Shown here: positions 19,653-27,503 of the stretch, piece after piece
Position numbering within the stretch: the stretch's first letter is position 1
Layout: each line of letters opens with the position of its first letter
NCBI GenBank assembly: GCA_021737265.1
Contig: JAIPEF010000014.1
Span: 1-38,586 of the forward strand
DNA from: Desulfocapsa sp.
GTDB lineage: Bacteria; Desulfobacterota; Desulfobulbia; Desulfobulbales; Desulfocapsaceae
Reading direction: 5' to 3'
DNA: 38,586 nt
Notes under the pieces: generated by a model
Databases searched by the model: none
Told to the model about the DNA's origin: nothing
Seen by the model: only the letters and a program-made list of their open reading frames with translations
Made by a program: the position numbers and the translations under genes

Positions 19653-19712
19653 AATGACTTATGAGAGAAAAATAGAAAAAATAATGTGAACCCTAACGAT
19701 AAAAAATAAAAA

Positions 19713-19753
19713 AAACCTGCATAGATGCTCTTGATGAAAGTCTATGCAGGTTT
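19713..19753 (-). terminator. Intrinsic terminator of the HU gene
   Basis: 13-bp perfect stem AAACCTGCATAGA/TCTATGCAGGTTT; T-rich tail on the minus strand. Confidence 0.8.
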
Positions 19754-19790
19754 AAACAAAATATTGTGGAGCTATTGTTGTTGTCTGTAA

Positions 19791-20078
19791 TCAGTCACCA
19801 TTAATTTTATCACGAAGAATTCCAGATGGCTTAAAGGTCACAACGCGTCTGGCATCGAGAGTGAGCTCATCACCAGTTTGGGGGTTTCGACCCCTGCGGG
19901 ATTTTTTATCCTTTACGTTAAATTTTCCAAAACCACTCAGCAGAAGATCAGTACCGCCGATAAGAGATGTTTTGGAAATACGCAAAAAGGCTTCAACGGA
20001 ATCAGTGGCCTGAGCTTTCGTTAAGGAGCCGTGAGATTTGTATACCTGCTGCACCAGGTCAGCTTTTGTGAGAGTCAT
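19791..20078 (-). CDS. HU/IHF family DNA-binding protein
   Basis: MTLTKADLVQQVYKSHGSLTKAQATDSVEAF...GFGKFNVKDKKSRRGRNPQTGDELTLDARRVVTFKPS. Confidence 0.95.
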   Translation of the reverse strand: MTLTKADLVQQVYKSHGSLTKAQATDSVEAFLRISKTSLIGGTDLLLSGFGKFNVKDKKSRRGRNPQTGDELTLDARRVVTFKPSGILRDKINGD

Positions 20079-20179
20079 GGGTGATCCTCCTCTGAAATAG
20101 TAGATTGTTTAGTGACACTCTGTAGTTAATGATATATGGCAGGAGAATAAAGTCAATGGTAATATTTTCCTTTTATGAA

Positions 20180-21385
20180 CTAAACTGCAGCTGCCATGCT
20201 AAAGATCGGCAGATACATGGCAATAACCAGACCACCAATCATGCCTCCAAGAAAAACCATCATGAAGGGTTCAATCATGGCTGTTATATTCTCAACAGCC
20301 TGGTCAACTTCACCATCATAAAAGTCGGCTATCTTGGAGAGCATGGTGTCAAGGGCACCGACTGATTCACCAACATTGATCATCTGCACCACCATATTGG
20401 GAAACACGCCGCTTTCCTCGAGTGGCTCTGCTATGGGGCGACCTTCGGCAATACTGTCTGCGACATTAAAAACAGCAGCTTCTATGACTTTGTTGCCAGA
20501 GGTTCTAGCAACAACCTGTAAGGCATCAAGGATAGGAACACCACTTTGGAGCATGGTGCTGAGAGTCCTGGAAAATTTTGAAACCGCAACTTTCCTGATT
20601 AGAGTGCCGATAACAGGCATTTTGAGAAACAGAGTATCCATTACTATACGCCCTTTCTCAGAGTTGTAAAATTTTTTATAAGCATAAACAACTGCAAATA
20701 TCGCCATACCTATCCAGAGGAAGTTGGCTTTGAATTGGTTGGACATATTCACAACAATCTGGGTGGGGATTGGCAGTGCAGAGCCAAAAGTTGCAAACAT
20801 CTCTTCAAAAACAGGGATGACAAACACCAGGATGACAACAAGGATCAGCCCGGCGATGGCAAGACAGATGGCAGGATAGGTCATGGCTCCCTTGATTTTC
20901 TTTTTCAAGGCCATTGATTTTTCCATAAAAGCGGCGAGGCGACCGAGGATAGTATCCAGGATACCGCCGGTTTCTCCTGCTTCAATCATATTGGCGAAGA
21001 GGTTGTCAAAGACCTTTGGATGTTTTCGCATGGCATCAGCAAAGGTGAGACCGGTTTCTACATCTGACCGTATAGTGGTAAGGACTTTTTTAAAGGTTGA
21101 ATTCTCCTGCTGTTTGCTGAGAATATCGAGACCCTGTACCAGGGGTAAACCGGCATCAATCATGGTTGAAAGTTGCCTGGTAAAAATAACGATATCCTTA
21201 CCGGTTACTTTGGGTTGAAAAAAAGCAATATTTTCCAGGAGATCTTTGGGCTTTTCTTTAATAACAGGATCTTTGATACGAAGGCGTTTGACATGGGCAA
21301 GGGCTGCTGCCTGGTCAGGTGCCTCAACCTCTCCCTTGCGCTTGTCACCTTTGGAACCGATACCTTTCCAAATATAGATAGGCAT
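20180..21385 (-). CDS. pilC: Type IV pilus / type II secretion inner-membrane protein PilC/GspF
   Basis: TRQLSTMIDAGLPLVQGLDIL, MIEAGETGGILDTILGRLAAFMEK, FSRTLSTMLQSGVPILDAL, MINVGESVGALDTML. Confidence 0.95.
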   Translation of the reverse strand: MPIYIWKGIGSKGDKRKGEVEAPDQAAALAHVKRLRIKDPVIKEKPKDLLENIAFFQPKVTGKDIVIFTRQLSTMIDAGLPLVQGLDILSKQQENSTFKKVLTTIRSDVETGLTFADAMRKHPKVFDNLFANMIEAGETGGILDTILGRLAAFMEKSMALKKKIKGAMTYPAICLAIAGLILVVILVFVIPVFEEMFATFGSALPIPTQIVVNMSNQFKANFLWIGMAIFAVVYAYKKFYNSEKGRIVMDTLFLKMPVIGTLIRKVAVSKFSRTLSTMLQSGVPILDALQVVARTSGNKVIEAAVFNVADSIAEGRPIAEPLEESGVFPNMVVQMINVGESVGALDTMLSKIADFYDGEVDQAVENITAMIEPFMMVFLGGMIGGLVIAMYLPIFSMAAAV

Positions 21386-21644
21386 TATATACTCTCCCGT
21401 TATTTACTATTTTAATATATTGAAGCCTCGTACTGGTCATTGCCGGTTCATTATTCTGTAATTTGCAATGACCAAAATGCTAGGGGGGGAAGGCTCAATA
21501 TAGCTCTTTTGGGTACGAAGGATAAAAAAGTAACATCTGACACAAAATTCATTCTATATCATGAAGTTGCATATTACAAGGCAGTCATTCAATATCTTTG
21601 CATTTTTCCGGAAAAAGGCTAAATTTGTTTGTTATCATGGCTGA

Positions 21645-21845
21645 TGACGTCGTATTTATACCCGACGTTGAGGGTGAAAACTCTTCATCTACTTCGTTGT
21701 TGCAAATTTCACTATCATTACGACGTACTCTAGTACGCCGAAATAATAGCAAAATTCACACGCCTCGAATATGAAGTTTTTCACCCTAACTACCGGGCAT
21801 AAAAACTTAGCCATCCTCTAGGTTTGAGGTTTTTACGAATTTATC
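21645..21845 (+). repeat. Palindromic interspersed element, copy A (MITE-like)
   Basis: ~201 bp; outer inverted repeats 21653-21688 / 21771-21805, inner hairpin 21706-21729 / 21732-21755; flanked by the direct repeat TTATCATGGCTGA at 21632-21644 and 21841-21853. Confidence 0.85.
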
Positions 21846-21968
21846 ATGGCTGAAGATATGGAAAATTGCCGCATGTTGTACCGAATTTTCTTTATAAATA
21901 GCAGGGTGCTGTTTATTTTCATTGGATTTGGATGTTTTGTTCTTGTTTTAACTGGGTACTCTTGGTAA
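21846..21968 (+). CDS. Candidate 40-aa single-pass membrane protein
   Basis: MAEDMENCRMLYRIFFINSRVLFIFIGFGCFVLVLTGYSW*; predicted TM segment; start codon lies inside the element A direct repeat. Confidence 0.35.
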   Translation: MAEDMENCRMLYRIFFINSRVLFIFIGFGCFVLVLTGYSW

Positions 21969-22069
21969 TATATGATGTTGATGGTAAGTGATTTGTACAA
22001 GGGGATGTCTCCCGTTACTCAATATTATATGGAATTGTCTTTTAAAAAAAAGACATTGAGGAGGACAGC

Positions 22070-22318
22070 ATGCAGAATCAAGCTGCTACGAGTTATAGTG
22101 AAAGGAATTTTCAGCCTGTTGTTGAGAGCTGTGAAGGATGTGAAAGAATCGTTGAAGAAGCTGGTTCACAATACTGCCAGTCATATGTGAAACCTGAGGC
22201 AAAATGGCGGCTGGGGATCTGCAACTTTGCCACCCATGCCAAGCCTGAGATTACGGTGACCACGGTTCGTATTAATCCATTGAAGGCTGCCAAGCGAGCT
22301 TCTGCCAAGAAAGTTTGA
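22070..22318 (+). CDS. PxxKW family cysteine-rich small protein
   Basis: CEGCERIVEEAGSQYCQSYVKPEAKWRLGICNFATH (PEAKW motif); strong RBS GAGGAGG; dedicated terminator downstream. Confidence 0.75.
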   Translation: MQNQAATSYSERNFQPVVESCEGCERIVEEAGSQYCQSYVKPEAKWRLGICNFATHAKPEITVTTVRINPLKAAKRASAKKV

Positions 22319-22340
22319 TAGTAACGAAAAAATCTGTTTA

Positions 22341-22377
22341 AAGGCGTCATTCCTCTTGTGGGGTGACGCCTTTTTTT
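22341..22377 (+). terminator. Intrinsic terminator
   Basis: AAGGCGTCA - loop - TGACGCCTT followed by T7. Confidence 0.8.
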
Positions 22378-22431
22378 GTCCCAAGAGAGGGAAGAAGATT
22401 ACTGCTTAGGGGCAATTTGGCGGGAAGAAAA

Positions 22432-23127
22432 TCAATTTCTGTCAGGTCGTTGACCAAAAATAGCAGTACCCACTCGAATAATGGTCGCCCCCTCTTCAAT
22501 GGCTACTTTGAAATCGTGGGACATTCCCATGGAAAGTTCAACGTTCTCATTGTCTGCAAACAGCCCCTGCTGAGCAAGGTCACAGCTAAGCTGATGGAGA
22601 TCTCTGAAGTATGTTCTGGTCTCTTCACTGTTTGTTGTATAAGGAGGGATGGTCATCAGTCCCTGGGGGAGGATGTGGGGGAGTTCACGAATTTGTCTCA
22701 GGATTTCACCTGTCTTTAACGGATCGATTCCGGATTTATCCGGATCCCTGCCGATGTTTACCTGAACGAGTATATCCAGGCTCCTGCCAAGTTTTTCAAG
22801 ATGCTTATTTAATGCCTTTGCAAGTTTGTATCGATCAACTGTTTCTATCATGGAAAACAGTTCGGCGGCGGTTTTTGCCTTATTGCTCTGAACGTGACCG
22901 ATGCAATGAAAATAAACGCCCTTAACGGATTGCCACTTCTCCTGCGCTTCTTGAATGTAATTTTCTCCAAACAGATACTGCTTTGCATCCATGGCCTCTT
23001 GAATACTGGCGATTGAGTGGCGTTTGGAAACAGCAACAAGTTTAATTGTAGAAGGATCTCTACCGCAGCCAACTGCAGTCTCTGTTATGGCCTTGCGAAT
23101 GGTTTGTAGGTTCTGTGCAATAGTCAT
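22432..23127 (-). CDS. YggS/PLPBP family PLP-binding protein
   Basis: TIKLVAVSKRHSIASIQEAMDAKQYLFGENYIQEAQEKW...HCIGHVQSNK...LSMGMSHDFKVAIEEGATIIRVGTAIFG. Confidence 0.93.
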   Translation of the reverse strand: MTIAQNLQTIRKAITETAVGCGRDPSTIKLVAVSKRHSIASIQEAMDAKQYLFGENYIQEAQEKWQSVKGVYFHCIGHVQSNKAKTAAELFSMIETVDRYKLAKALNKHLEKLGRSLDILVQVNIGRDPDKSGIDPLKTGEILRQIRELPHILPQGLMTIPPYTTNSEETRTYFRDLHQLSCDLAQQGLFADNENVELSMGMSHDFKVAIEEGATIIRVGTAIFGQRPDRN

Positions 23128-23132
23128 GGAAT

Positions 23133-23331
23133 GATAAACTCGTAAAAAACTTCGATTTCCGATGGATAAGTATTTATGCCCGGTAGTTAGGGGTGAAAAG
23201 CTTCATATTGGAGGCGTGCAATTTTTCTATCATTTCTGCGTACATACGGTACGTCGTAATGAGAGAAAAATTGTAACAACGAACAAGATGAAGAGTTTTC
23301 ACCCTCAACGTCGGGTATAAATACGACGCCA
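23133..23331 (-). repeat. Palindromic interspersed element, copy B (MITE-like)
   Basis: 199 bp; outer arms 23171-23206 / 23288-23323, inner arms 23219-23243 / 23249-23273; flanked by the direct repeat TCATGGAAT at 23124-23132 and 23332-23340. Confidence 0.87.
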
Positions 23332-23339
23332 TCATGGAA

Positions 23340-24179
23340 TCAGATGGTAACATTATAGTTGAAAAGACTTAGAACATTGTGGCTTGTCTGGTTGGCCACA
23401 TCTTCTATGCTGATTCCCTTTAAATCCGCAACCTTTTGAGCAATATAAGGCAGGTAGGACGGTTCGTTTCGTTTGCCCCGCCATGGAACCGGTGCTAGAA
23501 AAGGTCCATCAGTTTCAAGCATAAGCGATTGCAAGGGAACTTTAGCTGCCACCTCCTGCAGGTCTTTTCCATTTTTAAAGGTTACGACGCCGGGTATGGA
23601 AAGAAAAAAACCTAATTTGATAATCTCCTCGGCCAGATGGTAATTGCCTGAGAAACAGTGCATTACGCCACCTGTTGGGAAGGGTGCGGCCTGTTGTAAT
23701 ATTTCCAGGATGTCACTGTGGGCTTCCCTGTCGTGAATAATAACTGGAAGGGCAAGATCCTTTGCGAGGAAAAGTTGTTCGCGGAATGCTTTTCTTTGAG
23801 CAGCAGGTTCAGCATACTGCTTAACATAGTCAAGCCCGATCTCACCGTAGGCGACAATGTGCTCTCTGTTTTCGTTAACCAGATTTTGTATGCGTTCGTA
23901 AGTTCCATCTTCAATCTGTTCAACATCGTGAGGATGAACTCCCACCGTTGCCTTTACCATGGGATATTTTTTGGCAAGTTCAACGGCTGCAAATGAACTT
24001 TTTTCATCAATTCCAATGGTAATAATAGAATGGACACCATGGGTTTTAGCTCTTAGGAGCAGTTCATCCAGATCTTCTTTATAACTGTTCATGTCCAGAT
24101 GGCAATGGCTGTCTATCAGGATACTGTTTGCCGCAAGGGACGGTATGGGGGGCTTGTTTTTCTTCATTTTGATCACCAT
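23340..24179 (-). CDS. TatD family metal-dependent hydrolase
   Basis: LIDSHCHLDMNSYKEDLDELL; VGVHPHDV; AYGEIGLDYV; IHDREAHSDILEIL; MLETDGPFLAPVPWRGKRNEPSYL. Confidence 0.94.
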   Translation of the reverse strand: MVIKMKKNKPPIPSLAANSILIDSHCHLDMNSYKEDLDELLLRAKTHGVHSIITIGIDEKSSFAAVELAKKYPMVKATVGVHPHDVEQIEDGTYERIQNLVNENREHIVAYGEIGLDYVKQYAEPAAQRKAFREQLFLAKDLALPVIIHDREAHSDILEILQQAAPFPTGGVMHCFSGNYHLAEEIIKLGFFLSIPGVVTFKNGKDLQEVAAKVPLQSLMLETDGPFLAPVPWRGKRNEPSYLPYIAQKVADLKGISIEDVANQTSHNVLSLFNYNVTI

Positions 24180-24315
24180 CTGTTTTTTAGCAGATTCATT
24201 TTACTCCTGCAATGATGAAATATCTGGTAGAGTGATCAAGATTACATATACAAGGTGGTGCAGTAAGAGACGGTTGCCTGTGGAAGAGGAGTTATGTCTC
24301 TGTTAAGAATGTGGT

Positions 24316-26055
24316 GTGTCCATGAAAGCAGAATTGGAAGCAGCGAAAATAAATAGGCAGGCAAGAGGGTTGGAACCAGCGGACCTGGTGCTGAAAAATT
24401 GCCGTCTTATTGATGTGTTCTGCGGTGAAATTGTAAACTCCGATGTGGCCATCTGTGGCGAGAGGATTGCCGGCATAGGCAGCAACTATCAGGGGGTGCA
24501 TGAAATTGAATGTAAGAGGGCGTATGTCTGTCCTGGATTCATGGAAGGCCATATCCATATTGAAAGTTCCATGCTCTGCCCTCAACAGTTTGCGGCAACC
24601 GTTATTGCCCATGGTACCACAACTGTTGTCTGTGATCCCCATGAAATTGCAAACGTTGCCGGCATCTCCGGTATCAAGTATTTCAATACCGAAAGTCAGA
24701 ATCTGCAAACTCGTATATATATGATGGCTCCATCCTGTGTTCCGGCAACCCATCTTGAACATTCAGGTGCGGTGTTGAATTCTGCTGATATAGAAACAAT
24801 ACTGAAGTTACCAAAAGTCCTTGGGCTCGCAGAAATGATGAATTTCCCCGGGGTGCTTGCTCAGGATGTTGAGGTTCTGAGAAAACTTAAAATCGCACAT
24901 GGTCGCCATGTTCCGGTGGATGGACATGCTCCAGGACTCAGTGGTAAGGATTTACAGGCGTATATTGGTAGTGGTATTATGTCCGATCATGAATGTACAA
25001 CAGCGGAAGAGGCTAGAGAAAAGCTGCGTTCCGGGATGTTTCTCTTTATTCGTGAGGGCTCCACAGCAAAAAACCTGGAAGCACTTTTACCAGTAGTTAC
25101 CGGGAAGAACAGTCATCGATGTCTCTTGGTGACAGACGATTGTCATCCGCAGGAATTGCTGGTCGATGGGCATCTTGATAAGATTCTTCGAAGGGCTGTA
25201 TCCCTTGGCCTTGACCCCATAACCGCAATTCAGATGGTAACCATTAATGTTGCCAACTATTTTGGTTTTCAAGACTGTGGTGCTGTTGCCCCTGGATACC
25301 TTGCCGATCTTGTTCTGTTTGAAGATCTGGAAAATATACAGCCGGAAATGGTATTTTCAGGGGGGAAAGAAGTAACGTCAGATAGTTATGCTATTGTTGC
25401 CGATAAAAGAAACATGGCATCGCTCTATCCGGAAGTGTTTAATTCTGTTCATGTCAATATGAAAGAGGTATCCTTTGCAATTCCTGCAGAGGGTGACACT
25501 GTCCGTATTATCAGAATAATAAGAGATCAACTGGTAACAGAATCAATACGGTTACAGGTGAAAATAGTTGATGGCCTGGCTGTTGCTGATCCTGAAAATG
25601 ATATTGCCAAGCTTGCCGTAATTGAGCGGCATCACGCAACGGGAAATATGGGAAAGGGCTTTGTGCAGGGATTTGGGTTGAAGAGAGGGGCTATTGCCTC
25701 AACCGTTGGACATGATTCTCATAATATTATTGTGCTTGGTGTTGATGATCAGGATATGCTCTTAGCTGTGGAGGAACTTGTTAAGCAGGAAGGGGGACTT
25801 TCTGTAGTTGCAGACGGAGAGGTTAAAGCTACTTTGACTTTGGACGTTGCTGGCCTCATGGCGACAGCTGAGGCGAGAGAAGTTGCCAGTAAGTTCACAG
25901 ATGTACTCCATGCAGCAGGAGAAATCGGTGTTCAGATGAGAGATCCATTTATGGTGATGAGTTTTTTGGCTCTTCCTGTTATGCCTCATCTGAAAATGAC
26001 CGATATTGGGTTAGTTGATGTTGACCAATTTAGCCCTGTGGGGCTGTGGTCATAA
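24316..26055 (+). CDS. ade: Adenine deaminase
   Basis: VCPGFMEGHIHIESSMLCPQQFAATVIAHGTTTVVCDPHEIANV; VTDDCHP; GLKRGAIASTVGHDSHNI. GTG 24316 or ATG 24322 start. Confidence 0.95.
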   Translation: MSMKAELEAAKINRQARGLEPADLVLKNCRLIDVFCGEIVNSDVAICGERIAGIGSNYQGVHEIECKRAYVCPGFMEGHIHIESSMLCPQQFAATVIAHGTTTVVCDPHEIANVAGISGIKYFNTESQNLQTRIYMMAPSCVPATHLEHSGAVLNSADIETILKLPKVLGLAEMMNFPGVLAQDVEVLRKLKIAHGRHVPVDGHAPGLSGKDLQAYIGSGIMSDHECTTAEEAREKLRSGMFLFIREGSTAKNLEALLPVVTGKNSHRCLLVTDDCHPQELLVDGHLDKILRRAVSLGLDPITAIQMVTINVANYFGFQDCGAVAPGYLADLVLFEDLENIQPEMVFSGGKEVTSDSYAIVADKRNMASLYPEVFNSVHVNMKEVSFAIPAEGDTVRIIRIIRDQLVTESIRLQVKIVDGLAVADPENDIAKLAVIERHHATGNMGKGFVQGFGLKRGAIASTVGHDSHNIIVLGVDDQDMLLAVEELVKQEGGLSVVADGEVKATLTLDVAGLMATAEAREVASKFTDVLHAAGEIGVQMRDPFMVMSFLALPVMPHLKMTDIGLVDVDQFSPVGLWS

Positions 26056-26422
26056 CCTGTTAATCGTGGTTGTTTTTCATTCCAAATATCGACAAATCAG
26101 TGCGTTAGGTGCTCTTTCATTAAAAGCTAAAATTGTTTTTTGTTATATCATTATGATTTTTTGAGGAAAAATGAAAAAAACACCTTCATATCAACTAAAA
26201 ATTGTCGTATACTGTTTAGCGTGCAGCTATACTTGTATGTGTTTTATTTGACAAAAGAATGTCTCTGTTTTTTTAATAAGAGACAGGTGAACAAATAAAA
26301 TCCATTAACTATGCATAATTAATCGAAAAAGAACTTTTAAATTTGTTTTGTGGAATGCCATAAACAAATACTGTAAAGAAGAGCCTGGCAAAGGCTCATA
26401 ATTAAGGAAAGAGGTACGTGGC

Positions 26423-26827
26423 ATGAATTATGGAATCGTCAGTCAGGAGCAGCTTGAGCAGATCGATACGATTTTGTCTGATAAGCTCATTAAACTAGGT
26501 GTAGACTGCGTCATTATTATTGATATGGCAGGAAATATTATCACTGCTAAAGATAATGGTGAAAGTAAATATGATGTCTATTCGTTTGCTGCATTGGCCG
26601 CCGGAAATTTTGCAACTGTTGATGCTATGGCAAAGCTCGTAGGGGAAGCAGAATTTTCACTTCTTTTTCATAAAGGCCAGGATTCCAATATCCATTTCAG
26701 TAAAGTTGATGACGAGCTTCTTCTTATCTCCATGTTTGGAAAGGATATCTCGCTGGGATTTCTACGATTAAATGTCGTTGAGGCCATTGAGCAGATCCGA
26801 AAAGTTTGGGGAAGCAACGAGAGGTGA
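26423..26827 (+). CDS. Roadblock/LC7 domain protein (MglB-like)
   Basis: LGVDCVIIIDMAGNIITAKDNG...FAALAAGNFATVDAMAKLVGE...LLFHKGQDSNIHFSKVDDELLLISMFGKDISLGFLRL. Confidence 0.88.
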   Translation: MNYGIVSQEQLEQIDTILSDKLIKLGVDCVIIIDMAGNIITAKDNGESKYDVYSFAALAAGNFATVDAMAKLVGEAEFSLLFHKGQDSNIHFSKVDDELLLISMFGKDISLGFLRLNVVEAIEQIRKVWGSNER

Positions 26828-26880
26828 TTGTTGATTTGGTGTCACTCTTCCATGAAATATAGACATTCTCAACAGGGGGG

Positions 26881-27492
26881 ATGGCGTTGAGCTTTATTAA
26901 CTTAAAAGAAAAAGTTGTTCAGGTAAAAATTGTTTATTACGGGCCTGGGCGTTGCGGAAAGACAACAAACCTTGAGTATGTTAACCGTAAATTCCGCAGC
27001 CAGATTCAATCGGAAATGGTGAGTTTGAAAACACATGGTGACCGCACCCTGTTTTTTGACTTTCTTCCATTTGATATGGGGCAGATTAAGGGGTATGACA
27101 TCAAGATTCAACTCTATACGGTTCCGGGACAGGTCAAATATAATGCCACCCGTAAACTTGTTTTAAAAGGAGTGGATGGTGTAGTATTTGTTGCAGACGC
27201 TATGGAGAAGCAAAGGGAAAAGAATATTCGTTCCCTTAATCAGCTTCATGAAAACCTCCTTGCCTACAAGGAGTCGATTTTTAAACTTCCTCTGGTTATT
27301 CAATACAATAAGGTTGACTTGAAAGACCACGGTGTTCCTGTGTTGCCCACTTCTGTTTTACGTAATGATCTTAACAGCCGGTTAAAGGTGCCTGATTTTG
27401 AGGCAAGTGCCATCACAGGATATAATGTCGCAGCAACCTTGAAAAAGATTATCTCGTCAACGGTTGTTTCTATACAGAAAAAATTACTCTAG
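26881..27492 (+). CDS. MglA-like small Ras-family GTPase
   Basis: P-loop YYGPGRCGKTTNLEYV, MglA-type TVPGQ switch II, QYNKVDL; TTG/ATG start near 26881. Confidence 0.93.
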   Translation: MALSFINLKEKVVQVKIVYYGPGRCGKTTNLEYVNRKFRSQIQSEMVSLKTHGDRTLFFDFLPFDMGQIKGYDIKIQLYTVPGQVKYNATRKLVLKGVDGVVFVADAMEKQREKNIRSLNQLHENLLAYKESIFKLPLVIQYNKVDLKDHGVPVLPTSVLRNDLNSRLKVPDFEASAITGYNVAATLKKIISSTVVSIQKKLL

Positions 27493-27503
27493 GGACGAAA
27501 ACG

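Noticed and set aside
21972-22190. 72-aa plus ORF before and overlapping the PxxKW gene
   Set aside because: Out of frame with the well-supported PxxKW ORF, no RBS, no recognisable domain.
21632-23340. Copies A and B as a CRISPR array
   Set aside because: No regular short repeats or unique spacers; the copies are long, single, palindromic and in opposite orientation.
26370-26410. Possible c-di-GMP (GEMM) or other riboswitch before the Roadblock gene
   Set aside because: Only a single 6-bp hairpin GAGCCT/AGGCTC; conserved riboswitch core motifs not seen.
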